Positions 15,466 to 23,504 of a DNA stretch of 38,614 nt are shown one piece after another. A program made the position numbers and the translations under genes. Numbering within the stretch: position 1 is the first letter of the stretch; each line of letters begins with the position of its first letter. The stretch lies in the NCBI GenBank assembly GCA_040380145.1, contig JBEIJQ010000008.1, positions 1 through 38,614 on the forward strand. The letters run 5' to 3'. The notes beneath the pieces are model-generated. The model made no database searches, had not been told where the DNA came from, and saw only the letters and a program-made list of their open reading frames with translations. The stretch is from JBEIJQ01 sp040380145. GTDB taxonomy: Bacteria > Bacteroidota > Bacteroidia > Chitinophagales > Saprospiraceae.

Positions 15466-16547
15466 TTTTCGCTCACTCCGAGCGCTTTGAGGGTTTCGAT
15501 ATCCAATTGTCCGACCGGCAGGTTGTTGTCTTTTTGGAAGTTGACCAGGGCAGACTTGGTCATGGGGCCGAGCACATTGTCGGAGGGGCCCGGATCGTAG
15601 CCGCGTAGTTTGAGGGCGTTCTGGATTTCCCTGATTTTGGGCAGCGTGAGGTTGCTGCCGCAGATGACCTCGCGCCACTCGGAGAAGCCGCCCTCTTTGA
15701 CGAGTTTGCGGGTGGTCACGGTTTTGTATTCGGCGGGAATTTCAACCACATAGGAATTCGGCGGAGAGACCATGACCGTCTTGGACACTTCTTTGTACTC
15801 GGCGGGGACGGGCACTTCAACGGTTTTGGCGGGTTCGACCATGACCGTCTTGGTGATGGTCTTGTATTCGGCGGGGACGGGTATCTCGACCACGGTGGCG
15901 GGTTCTACCACGAAGGATTTCATGATGGTACCGTATTCGGCGGGGATCTGGACTTCGCGGGCGCTGGCTCCCTGGACTTGGCGTGTTTTGGTCACGGTCT
16001 GGTATTGTGCCGGCACATCCACGAGGCACCATACGATGCAATCGTCCGGATTGGCGGAGAGGCATTGCACATCGCCGCGGCGTTTGACCCATTTGGTGGT
16101 GGCGGGCGAGAGCATCACGCGCTCGGTCACGGTTTCGTATTCGGCGGGCACCTCGACGATTTTTTTGCTGGCGGCAACCTTTTCGACTCGTTCGGCGCGG
16201 ATTTCGTATTTGGCGGGCACGACCTCATATCGTTTGGTGGCGGGTTTTACTTCGATGCGTTCCATACGCGTCTCGAATTGGGCCGGAATGATTTCGATGC
16301 GCGAGGTGGCAGGCTTGATCTCGATGCGTTCGACGATGGTTTCGTACTTGGCGGGAACGATCTCCACGCGTTGGGTGGCAGGCTTGATCTCGATGCGCTG
16401 CACCACATCCTCGTACTGGTCGGGGATCATGCACTTGGCATAGCACTTTCCTGGCTGGGCGTCCTTTGGGTAATCTCCTTGCGCGGACAAATATTCAGCA
16501 CCGAAAAGGGCTAGCGAAAAGGAAATGACGAACACGGTTTTTTTCAT
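15462..16547 (-). CDS. envelope protein with ten ~23-residue repeats and a C-terminal peptidoglycan-binding domain
   Basis: 361 residues. Signal peptide at 1-22 (VFVISFSLALFGAEYLSAQ). After a PGKCYAKC motif come ten repeats of the form P-A-x-Y/F-E-T-V-x-x-R/K-x-x-V-x-P-A-x-x-x-x-E-V/I, from about 42 to 290. The fifth is interrupted by a Cys-containing insert (DVQCLSANPDDCIVWC). Residues about 300-361 look like a PG_binding_1 domain (IREIQNALKLRGYDPGPSDN, GPMTKSALVNFQKDNNLP). The early repeats are Ile/Arg-rich and the later ones Val/Thr-rich, suggesting duplication in two blocks. A wall-attached periplasmic or surface fibre is inferred; function unknown. First gene of the trio with the thioredoxin and miaA. 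Confidence 0.85.
   Translation of the reverse strand: MKKTVFVISFSLALFGAEYLSAQGDYPKDAQPGKCYAKCMIPDQYEDVVQRIEIKPATQRVEIVPAKYETIVERIEIKPATSRIEIIPAQFETRMERIEVKPATKRYEVVPAKYEIRAERVEKVAASKKIVEVPAEYETVTERVMLSPATTKWVKRRGDVQCLSANPDDCIVWCLVDVPAQYQTVTKTRQVQGASAREVQIPAEYGTIMKSFVVEPATVVEIPVPAEYKTITKTVMVEPAKTVEVPVPAEYKEVSKTVMVSPPNSYVVEIPAEYKTVTTRKLVKEGGFSEWREVICGSNLTLPKIREIQNALKLRGYDPGPSDNVLGPMTKSALVNFQKDNNLPVGQLDIETLKALGVSEK
15685..16425 (-). repeat. coding tandem repeats, ~69-base unit, about ten copies
   Basis: The DNA of the repeat protein carries an imperfect tandem array with the recurring string GTATTCGGCGGG or near variants on the plus strand about every 69 bases. The copies have diverged, so this is an old duplication rather than a hypervariable array. 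Confidence 0.7.
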
Positions 16548-16600
16548 GGCGATCGGGTAGGGCCAAACGGAAAAAGAAAGGCGGGTTATGCTTTGAAACG

Positions 16601-16608
16601 CAAAAATA
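16601..16608 (-). promoter_or_regulatory. -7 promoter element of the repeat protein - thioredoxin - miaA unit
   Basis: TATTTTTG on the minus strand matches TAnnTTTG and continues GCG; it is 53 bases before the start codon. No clear upstream TTG. Confidence 0.55.
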
Positions 16609-16620
16609 ATACGGCAAAAC

Positions 16621-17874
16621 TTAATTTTCCGCGTTTTTTGTCGCGTTGTCGGCGAGTGCTTTGGGATAGCACAAAAAATGTCGGGTCGTTGGTTCGAGGG
16701 GCAGGTTCTGTTCGGTCCATTCGTGGAGGGGTTTCACCAGTCCGTTTTTGCCCAAGATCAGGATTTCCTCTTTTTCGCGGGAATAGGTCCTGTTTTTTTC
16801 TGTTGTCAGGAAAAAAAGAAAGTCCGTTTCTTCGTCCGACAGCCCGAAGCGATCTTTGACAAGGCCGCGCCGTCGTGCCGCGTAGTCTTCGTCGAAGGGT
16901 TTGGCCTGGTGCTCGACCTTGAACAACCGGCGGTCGATCAGGCCTTGCGACAGGTAACGGAGCACGAAATCGTCTGCGGACATCCATTCTTTCAGTGCGC
17001 CCATTACATCGTAGTCGTCCAAACGGGCAAATTTTTCCAACAACAAAAAGTCGGCGTCGTCGCGGAAATCGTCGGCGGTGCGGTCTTTTTCCAAAAAAAA
17101 GCGGAGGGAAGCCGACATGGGGAGATCGACGCCCGAACGGAGCAGTTTTTTGGCCCTGAACATGGCCTTGATCAACATGTTTTCGGCGCATACCGATGTT
17201 TTGTGCAGGTAGGCCTGCCAGTACATAAGGCGCCGGGCGATCAGGAATTTTTCAATGGAATAGATCCCTTTTTCCTCCACTACCAATTGGCCGTCGTGGA
17301 CGGCGAGCATTTTTATGATGCGGTCGGTGCCCACGACACCTTCGTGGACGCCCGTGAAAAAACTGTCGCGGGTCAGGTAATCCAAGCGGTCCATGTCGAG
17401 CTGGCCCGAGATCAGCTGGTGCAAAAAGGCCTTCGGATAGGTACCGTTGAATATCTCGATGGTGGTGCCGAGGCGTCCACCGAGCAGTTCGTCGAGGCGC
17501 TGCATGAACAACAGAGTCAGCGACTCGTGGTCCACATTGACAAGGCGGTGTTCGAGAGCATGCGAAAAGGGCCCGTGCCCGATGTCGTGCAGCAAAATGG
17601 CACATTGGGCCCCCTGCGCCTCCTCATCGGTGATTTCGGTCCCTTTGGAGCGCAGCACCTCGATGGCCTGGGTCATCAGATGGACGGCCCCAAGAGCGTG
17701 GTGGAGCCTGGTGTGGAGTGCACCGGGATAGATATAGTGCGTGAGCCCCAACTGTTTGATCCGCCGCAGCCGTTGGAAATAGGGATGCTCCACGATCTCC
17801 AGCACCAGGCCGGTGGGCAAGGAGATGAATCCGTAAACGGGGTCGTTGAAGATCTTGTGCGGGATCGGTGGCAT
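16621..17874 (-). CDS. HD-domain phosphohydrolase, SAMHD1/dGTPase-like
   Basis: 417 residues. The HD metal site is complete: H59 in TRLHHALGAVHL, H96-D97 in LLHDIGHGPFSHALE, and the distal Asp in QLDMDRLDYLTRD (about 176). This layout is that of the SAMHD1/YdhJ-type family of deoxynucleotide triphosphohydrolases; related members may hydrolyse other nucleotides, so the substrate is uncertain. The N-terminus HKIFNDPVYGFISLP is family-typical and fixes the start at ATG 17874; the frame extends further upstream only as an antiphase shadow of the reductase gene. It lies 26 bases after the SDR gene, probably in one transcript with it. Confidence 0.88.
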   Translation of the reverse strand: MPPIPHKIFNDPVYGFISLPTGLVLEIVEHPYFQRLRRIKQLGLTHYIYPGALHTRLHHALGAVHLMTQAIEVLRSKGTEITDEEAQGAQCAILLHDIGHGPFSHALEHRLVNVDHESLTLLFMQRLDELLGGRLGTTIEIFNGTYPKAFLHQLISGQLDMDRLDYLTRDSFFTGVHEGVVGTDRIIKMLAVHDGQLVVEEKGIYSIEKFLIARRLMYWQAYLHKTSVCAENMLIKAMFRAKKLLRSGVDLPMSASLRFFLEKDRTADDFRDDADFLLLEKFARLDDYDVMGALKEWMSADDFVLRYLSQGLIDRRLFKVEHQAKPFDEDYAARRRGLVKDRFGLSDEETDFLFFLTTEKNRTYSREKEEILILGKNGLVKPLHEWTEQNLPLEPTTRHFLCYPKALADNATKNAEN

Positions 17875-17900
17875 GGGCAAAAAAGGAAGTTGTTTGGGGT

Positions 17901-18674
17901 TCAGCCGATTTCCCACATATCGCCCCAAAGGCGTTGGCCGCCGTCCACATAGACCGTTTCGCCGGTAATGAAACCGGCCATGGGAGAGGCGAGGAAGAGG
18001 GTAAGCCACGCGACATCGTCCACGGATCCGAGGCGTTTCATCGGAATTTTGTCGGCGATGCCGCGGACCAGTTCGGGCGGGTAATTTTCCAGCCCGGAGG
18101 ATTGGATGATACCGGGCGCCACGGAATTGATCCGCACCCCGTGCTTGCACCATTCCACTGCGAGGGTTTTGGTGAGGTTGTCCACGCCGGCGCGTGCGGC
18201 GCCCGTATGGGCCATGCCCGGGAATCCGCGGTAGATGTTGGCGATGATGTTCACCACGGTGCCCCCGGCCTGAGGCTCGAAAAATTTCAGAAAACCGGCG
18301 CGGGTCACATTCCAAGTCCCGGTCAGGTTGGTGGCGATCACGGCGTCCCAGCCGTTGGGCGAGATGTTCTCGGCAGTGGAGGGAAATTGTCCGCCGGCAT
18401 TGTTGACCAACAGATCGAGCCTTCCGCTCTGCTCTTTGATCAGATCAAGTGCCCGCTCGACCCCGTCGCGGTTGCGGATGTCCAGTTCAATGGCCCTGCA
18501 ATCGCCCAGCGCACGAAGCCCGGGCAAAGCGGATTCGAGGCGATCGGATTTGCGAGAGGCTATGTAAACGGTGGCGCCGAGTTCGAGCAGGCGGGCGGAG
18601 ATGGCGTGGCCGATGCCGCTTCCGCCGCCCGTGACGAGCGCGGTTTGGCCGGCAAACAAATCGGGACGAAACAT
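17901..18674 (-). CDS. SDR-family oxidoreductase, trans-2-enoyl-CoA reductase/dienoyl-CoA reductase-like
   Basis: 257 residues. Rossmann fold with the coenzyme motif TGGGSGIG (15-22), NNAG (91-94) and the C-terminal ITGETVYVDGGQ. The active-site region reads HTGAARAGVDNLTKTLA (156-172), which closely resembles the peroxisomal PECR/DECR group acting on enoyl-CoA thioesters. The usual SDR Tyr-x3-Lys becomes D165-x3-K169 and the usual Ser is an Ala (about 145). A role in fatty-acid or acyl-CoA reduction is inferred from this resemblance. It starts 10 bases after the OmpA-family gene and is followed by the HD gene, all on one strand. Confidence 0.85.
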   Translation of the reverse strand: MFRPDLFAGQTALVTGGGSGIGHAISARLLELGATVYIASRKSDRLESALPGLRALGDCRAIELDIRNRDGVERALDLIKEQSGRLDLLVNNAGGQFPSTAENISPNGWDAVIATNLTGTWNVTRAGFLKFFEPQAGGTVVNIIANIYRGFPGMAHTGAARAGVDNLTKTLAVEWCKHGVRINSVAPGIIQSSGLENYPPELVRGIADKIPMKRLGSVDDVAWLTLFLASPMAGFITGETVYVDGGQRLWGDMWEIG

Positions 18675-18684
18675 ATCGGAGGTA

Positions 18685-19839
18685 TCAATCTACTTTCAAA
18701 ATCTTGATTTCCACGCGCTGGTTCTTTTTCCTGCCGGCTTCCGTGGAATTGTCGGCGATGGGGTTGCGCTTGCCGTAGCCTTTGTACTTGATCCGATCGG
18801 CGGATATTCCTTTTTTTATCAGGTAATCCGCGACCGACTTGGCGCGGCGCGTCGAAAGGTCGTCGCAGAAAGCATCCTTGGGGACGTTGTTGGTGTGCCC
18901 GCCCACCTCGATGCTGATTTTGGGATTCGCAACGAGGAAATCGTACAACTTGTCGAGTTCTTTGAAGGAGATGGGGCGCGGAGTGGCGGAGTCGGCCGGG
19001 AAATACAGATTGGCCATTTGAAAGGTCTGTCCGACCTGCATGTCCGCACCTTTCAGGGTTTCGTTGAAGGTGACGGGACCGGGGGCCGGAGGAGTGGGTT
19101 CCGGTTTGCCCGGTTCGGGCTTGGCGGGTTCCACCGGCTTGGGCGCGGGCGGAATCTTGGCGGGCGGCGTGTTGACCCTGTCGCCCGGCCGGTTGTCGTT
19201 GGCCGCCACAGGTTCGTTGGTGTCGCACGAGATGACGACCAAAGACGAGGCGTTGTCCACCAGCACATTGCCGTTGTAGGCGAAAAGGACGGGTGTCTGG
19301 TAGTAGGTTTCGATGAAAAAGTACTGCAGACTGCGCGTGGGCTTGAACTTCAGATCGTATTTTTTCCAATCGGTGTTGGAAACGACCGCAGTCTCGCCGA
19401 GTTTTTCGGCCTTGTCGCAGTCGCTGTTGCCTCCCCAAAAGACCACTTTAACCGGTTGTGTGAAAAACTCCACCTGACGGGTCGTTTTGGTCGGACTGCG
19501 GTAGGTGTCAGACCGACAGAGCCAGATCGAAAACGCATAGCATTTGCCGGGTTGCAAAGGTTTTTCCAACCGCTGGCCCACGCCTTCCCAGGTGTCGTTG
19601 TCTCGGGTGACCATACCGAGGTAGGTGTTGCCGTTTTGGGCCGGTCGGGTCACATAAAACTCCGGGTGTGGATTGACATCGGGGGGCGTTTCGCCTGTAA
19701 AGCCGCAGTCGCGCCAACCGGCGGGTGGACTTCCGATCTTGTTGAAGTCCTCAAAAGAAGGGTTCTGCAACTTGATCTCTTCTTTTTGCGCGGACGATGA
19801 AAACGGGTAGGCCAACAGCAGCAAAAGAAAGGGCAGCAT
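18685..19839 (-). CDS. OmpA-family protein with N-terminal carbohydrate-binding-like domain
   Basis: 384 residues. Signal peptide at 1-18 (PFLLLLLAYPFSSSAQ). Residues about 22-215 resemble a jelly-roll module of the CBM4/9 kind (LQNPSFEDFNKIGSPPAGW, GNTYLGMVT, LEKPLQPGKCYAFSIW). A Pro/Lys/Glu-rich linker (about 235-275) leads to the C-terminal OmpA domain (GGHTNNVPKDAFCDDLSTRR, GISADRIKYKGYGKRNPIAD, NQRVEIKIL), which binds peptidoglycan in this family. No membrane barrel is present, so it is a periplasm-facing anchor. I chose ATG 19839, just before the hydrophobic core; in-frame ATGs at 19866 and 19884 would only lengthen the leader. Confidence 0.87.
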   Translation of the reverse strand: MLPFLLLLLAYPFSSSAQKEEIKLQNPSFEDFNKIGSPPAGWRDCGFTGETPPDVNPHPEFYVTRPAQNGNTYLGMVTRDNDTWEGVGQRLEKPLQPGKCYAFSIWLCRSDTYRSPTKTTRQVEFFTQPVKVVFWGGNSDCDKAEKLGETAVVSNTDWKKYDLKFKPTRSLQYFFIETYYQTPVLFAYNGNVLVDNASSLVVISCDTNEPVAANDNRPGDRVNTPPAKIPPAPKPVEPAKPEPGKPEPTPPAPGPVTFNETLKGADMQVGQTFQMANLYFPADSATPRPISFKELDKLYDFLVANPKISIEVGGHTNNVPKDAFCDDLSTRRAKSVADYLIKKGISADRIKYKGYGKRNPIADNSTEAGRKKNQRVEIKILKVD

Positions 19840-19935
19840 GTTTTTCGTGGGTCCAATGTTCGCCATGGGAGCAAATGGAATCATTGTTTGATATTGTTTT
19901 GGGAATTGATAGCGAAACAAGAATATTTTCAAAAA

Positions 19936-19967
19936 AACGCCCGTCAAAACAAGTGCCAAAAGCACTC
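19936..19967 (-). terminator. possible terminator after the aminotransferase gene
   Basis: Read on the minus strand, AGTGC and GCACT flank a TTTTG loop one base after the stop, followed by TTGTTTTGACGG and then a T-run. The stem is only 5-6 bp. Confidence 0.4.
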
Positions 19968-19968
19968 T

Positions 19969-21156
19969 TCAGTTCAATTTGGCCAAGGCTACCGACATGC
20001 GCGAAAGGGCTTCGCGCAGTTTTTCCTCCGAGGTGGCATACGAGATGCGGATGCATTCGGGCGCTCCGAAGGCCCCGCCTTCCACGACGCTGACATTGGC
20101 CTCCCGAAGGAGGTACATGCAGAGGTCGTTGGCATTGCCGATGGTTTCTTCTCCGTGTTTTTTTCCGAAAAATCCGGTCACATCGGGAAAACAGTAAAAA
20201 GCACCTTCCGGTTTGTTGGTCTTCATGCCTGGAATAGATTCCAAGGCGTCCAGCACCAGATCGCGGCGGTTGCGGAAGGCTTCGTTCATGGTCAGTGCGG
20301 CGCTTTGGTCGGAGCGCAGGGCGACCGCTGCGGCGCGCTGCGAAAAGGAGGCAGCTCCGGAGGTGAACTGCCCCTGCATCTTGGTGCAGGCATCGGCGAT
20401 CCACTGGGGCGCCCCTACATAACCGAGCCTCCAGCCGGTCATCGCGTACCCCTTGGAGAAGCCGTTGACCGTGACGGTGCGGTCGCGAATGGCCTCAAAA
20501 GCACCTATGCTTTGGTGCCGGCCCGAAAAATTGATGTATTCGTAGATCTCGTCGGCGATGACCACGATGTTGGAATAACGGGCGATGACCTCAACAAGAG
20601 CGGCCAGTTCGTCGTGGCCGTACACGGAGCCGGTGGGATTGCATGGGGAGGAGAAAAGGACGATCTTGGTCTTGGGGGTAATGGCCGCCTCAAGTTGCTG
20701 GGGGCGCACCTTGAAATCCTGCTCCACGCCGGCGTGCACGGGCACGAAAACGCCCTCGGCCAAATGGATGATCTCGGCATAGGAAACCCAGTACGGCGAA
20801 AACACGATGGCCTCGTCACCCGGATTCAGCAACGAAAGGCAGAGGTTGGCGATGGATTGCTTGGCCCCGTTGGAAACCACGATCTGGGCGGGTTGGAAAT
20901 GCAGACCGTTGTCGCGGTCGAATTTTTCACAGATGGCTTCGCGCAGTTCGAGGAGACCGGCCACCGGTGTGTATTTGGTGTATCCGGCATCCAAGGCTTC
21001 TTTGGCAGCTTCCTTGATGTGACTGGGGGTGTCGAAGTCGGGTTCGCCGAGACTGAGGTCGATGATGTCCAATCCTTGGGCTTTGAGCGACCGGGCCAAC
21101 GAGGCCATTTTCAGGGTAGCCGATTCCCGCATGTTCTTGATCCTTTCGGACAGCAT
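19969..21156 (-). CDS. pyridoxal phosphate-dependent aminotransferase, aspartate aminotransferase type
   Basis: 395 residues, usual for the class I subgroup Ib. Transfers amino groups between aspartate and 2-oxoglutarate or related pairs. The PLP lysine should be K235 in NGFSKGYAMTGWRLGY; also seen are LGEPDFDTP (36-44), SPCNPTGSVYG (170-180), ADEIYEYINF (201-210) and the substrate-carboxylate Arg in CIRISYAT near the end. The ATG at 21156 (MLSERIKNMRESATLKM) is the family start. The specific keto-acid partner, and whether it also makes prephenate or N-succinyl products, cannot be told. A near-match -7 element (CACCTTTG, 21184-21177) lies upstream. Confidence 0.93.
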   Translation of the reverse strand: MLSERIKNMRESATLKMASLARSLKAQGLDIIDLSLGEPDFDTPSHIKEAAKEALDAGYTKYTPVAGLLELREAICEKFDRDNGLHFQPAQIVVSNGAKQSIANLCLSLLNPGDEAIVFSPYWVSYAEIIHLAEGVFVPVHAGVEQDFKVRPQQLEAAITPKTKIVLFSSPCNPTGSVYGHDELAALVEVIARYSNIVVIADEIYEYINFSGRHQSIGAFEAIRDRTVTVNGFSKGYAMTGWRLGYVGAPQWIADACTKMQGQFTSGAASFSQRAAAVALRSDQSAALTMNEAFRNRRDLVLDALESIPGMKTNKPEGAFYCFPDVTGFFGKKHGEETIGNANDLCMYLLREANVSVVEGGAFGAPECIRISYATSEEKLREALSRMSVALAKLN

Positions 21157-21297
21157 AAAAAAAGGAAATTGGTTAGCAAAGGTGCCGGGACATTTGCGGT
21201 GTCCGGTTCCGCCTTCAAGTGAGGGCCGTCCGATCTGTCCGGGCCCTTGTAGGGGACGCAAAATAAATACAAAGGCGCGTAAGTTTGCAAAAAAAAC

Positions 21298-21305
21298 TAT
21301 TTTTG
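21298..21305 (+). promoter_or_regulatory. -7 promoter element of the UbiA-family gene, almost no leader
   Basis: TATTTTTG matches TAnnTTTG and is followed by CCGCCCA and the ATG at 21313. With the element centred near -7, transcription would begin within a few bases of the start codon, so the mRNA may be leaderless. Confidence 0.55.
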
Positions 21306-21312
21306 CCGCCCA

Positions 21313-22281
21313 ATGAACTTCGAAGAATATATATCTCCCCAGGTGCAAAAGTGGCTGTACGCCTTCAAAACCTCCAGTTGGCACCGCACGGTCATGCCTT
21401 ATTTGTTCGGCATTGGTCTGGGATTTTACCAAGCTGAAGGCCACCGATACGGGCCGATTTTGTTGGGCCTCCTCTTTTGCGCGGCCGGATCTATTTTCGT
21501 CAATCTGGTCAACGATCTGTACGACGCCAAAGTAGATGCCATCAAGCGCCAGATGTTCCCTGAAAACACCAGCCCGAAAACAGTGCCGGATGGCCTGATA
21601 CTCCGCGAACACGTGTTCAACGGCGCCATCATATCCGGTTTGGCCGCTCTGGCCATTTCTGTATTGGGCGCGATATTTTTCGGTCTCGCCCAACTTCCGG
21701 TGTATGCGATCATCTGTGGCGCGGTGTTCATCGCCTACACGCTTCCCCCCATCAAATTGAACTATCGCGGCGGCGGGGAGCTGCTCGAAATGGTCGGCTT
21801 GGGATTCGCCGTTCCGCTGTTCGGCGCCTATATTGGTTCAGACCAAGCCGTTCGTCTCGTGAATTTTTACGAGACGATACCAATTTTGCTGCCTTTTTGG
21901 CCATTGGTCTTTGCCAAGGCCATCGGACGCTCGCTGGAAGATGAGGAAAGTGACCGCGCCGGTGGCAAAACGACCGTTGCAACACTTTTGGGCAACAAAA
22001 AAGCAAAAGCCATCGCCGAATACAGCTTGGTTGTCGGTGCGGCCCTGCTCATAATGCTCAACGCGCTTTCCCATCGCTACCATCCGGCTGCCTTCGGTCC
22101 GCTGCTGCTTATCTTCGGCGTAGCTTTCTTCGCGCTCAGAGGGATCAATCCCAAAGCGGTCACCAACGCTTTTCCCGAAATCGAACGCTACGAGCGGGTG
22201 CTGCAATACTCGCTTTGGGCGTACGCTTCTTGGGTACTGGTAGCCTCGATCGCCCTGCCGTTCTGGTTTCCCGTCCGCTGA
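21313..22281 (+). CDS. UbiA-family prenyltransferase
   Basis: 322 residues, polytopic inner-membrane enzyme. The two aspartate-rich motifs that hold the magnesium-prenyl diphosphate are present: NDLYDAKVD (67-75) and EDEESDRAGGKTT (about 208-220). About eight or nine membrane helices are visible. The family includes MenA (menaquinone), UbiA, and haem/chlorophyll prenyltransferases; MenA-like use is plausible because Bacteroidota respire with menaquinone, but the acceptor cannot be assigned. The mrp gene follows after 96 bases on the same strand. Confidence 0.87.
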   Translation: MNFEEYISPQVQKWLYAFKTSSWHRTVMPYLFGIGLGFYQAEGHRYGPILLGLLFCAAGSIFVNLVNDLYDAKVDAIKRQMFPENTSPKTVPDGLILREHVFNGAIISGLAALAISVLGAIFFGLAQLPVYAIICGAVFIAYTLPPIKLNYRGGGELLEMVGLGFAVPLFGAYIGSDQAVRLVNFYETIPILLPFWPLVFAKAIGRSLEDEESDRAGGKTTVATLLGNKKAKAIAEYSLVVGAALLIMLNALSHRYHPAAFGPLLLIFGVAFFALRGINPKAVTNAFPEIERYERVLQYSLWAYASWVLVASIALPFWFPVR

Positions 22282-22377
22282 TTTTCGGATTTCCGGAACC
22301 TTCGGCACCGCCCGTTGTTTTCAGGAAAAACAGTATTCCGCCACGACGGTCGGGCCATCTTTTTTGCCTCTTTTTTT

Positions 22378-23493
22378 ATGTTTTGGAAAAAAAACACGCC
22401 GCCAACACCATCGGTGCCCGAAATTTATGAGGCACTCCGACATGTGCCCGATCCGCTCACGGGCAAGGATATTGTGGAAAAGCAAATGGTACAGGGCCTC
22501 GAGGTAGAGGAGCAGCAGGTCCGATTCACGCTGGCCCTGCCTTCGATGTCTGCCCCGCAAAAGGCCGAACTGCACGCGGCCTGCGTGCAGTCCATCCAGC
22601 AGCGATTTCCCCAAGCGGATGTTCATGTCCACTTTGCGCTCCGGGCCGATACGCCACGCGGCGACGATCGCCCGCTTCCCCAGGTGAAAAACATCATCGC
22701 GGTGGCATCGGGCAAGGGCGGAGTGGGCAAGTCCACAGTGGCGGCCAACCTGGCGCTGGGCCTCCATCGGCTCGGAGCCAAGGTGGGCCTTCTGGACGCC
22801 GATGTGTATGGCCCGTCGGTACCCACGATGCTGGGCCTGAGCGGCCGGAGACCACCTGTGAAAGATGTACTGGGCAAGCCCCGCATGATGCCGCTCGAAG
22901 CGTATGGCATACAAACGATTTCCATCGGGTTCATCATCGAGCCCGAACAGGCGGTCGTGCTCCGAGGCCCTCGCCTCGGAGGTATCATCAAACAGTTTTT
23001 CGGGGAGGTGCTCTGGGGCGATCTGGACTATCTCGTGATCGATCTGCCGCCCGGCACCGGCGATGTGCAACTTTCGCTCGTCCAAACGGTCCCGGTCACC
23101 GGAGCCGTGATGGTGACCACCCCCCAAGAAGTGGCGGTCATCGACGCGGTGAAGGCCATGAACATGTTCCGGCTGCCCAACATCGATGTGCCGATCCTCG
23201 GCGTGGTGGAAAACATGTCGTGGTTCACGCCCAAAGAATTGCCCGACAATCGCTATTACCTGTTCGGTGAAGGCGGTGGCAAACAACTGGCCAAATTGGG
23301 CGAAACGATGCTCTTGGGCCAGATTCCCCTGGTGCAGGGTATCCGCGAAGCCGGCGACGTCGGCCGTCCCGCCGTGTTGGGCGACGAACCGATCGTACAG
23401 GAAGCGTTCATGCAGGTGGCCCAAAATGTCGCCCGCCAGATCGCGGTCCGCAACGAAACGCTGCCGCCCACCCAAAAGGTGGAAATGGCCTGA
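22378..23493 (+). CDS. Mrp/NBP35-family iron-sulfur carrier ATPase
   Basis: 371 residues. Family members (ApbC, Mrp, Ind1) carry or assemble Fe-S clusters. Residues about 13-90 form the DUF59/FSCA-like N-terminal domain (YEALRHVPDPLTGKDIVE). The deviant Walker A is SGKGGVGKST (111-120), followed by LDADVYGPSVPTMLG and DLPPGTGDVQLSL. Where proteobacterial ApbC has a CxxC that binds the cluster, this one reads ENMSWFTPKELPDNRYYLFG with no cysteine pair. I believe that is usual in Bacteroidota homologues. ATG 22378 is chosen; an upstream in-frame ATG at 22315 adds a non-conserved stretch. Its end is 11 bases from the convergent GH31 gene. Confidence 0.9.
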   Translation: MFWKKNTPPTPSVPEIYEALRHVPDPLTGKDIVEKQMVQGLEVEEQQVRFTLALPSMSAPQKAELHAACVQSIQQRFPQADVHVHFALRADTPRGDDRPLPQVKNIIAVASGKGGVGKSTVAANLALGLHRLGAKVGLLDADVYGPSVPTMLGLSGRRPPVKDVLGKPRMMPLEAYGIQTISIGFIIEPEQAVVLRGPRLGGIIKQFFGEVLWGDLDYLVIDLPPGTGDVQLSLVQTVPVTGAVMVTTPQEVAVIDAVKAMNMFRLPNIDVPILGVVENMSWFTPKELPDNRYYLFGEGGGKQLAKLGETMLLGQIPLVQGIREAGDVGRPAVLGDEPIVQEAFMQVAQNVARQIAVRNETLPPTQKVEMA

Positions 23494-23504
23494 TCCCGCG
23501 GAAT

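Noticed and set aside
15685..16425. Tandem repeats as a CRISPR-like or minisatellite array
   Set aside because: The period is 69 bases in frame with a signal-peptide protein, and the copies differ mainly in ways that preserve the amino-acid pattern.
22321..23475. 384-codon minus-strand frame over mrp
   Set aside because: Antisense to a clear Mrp with an intact Walker A; no family signal of its own.
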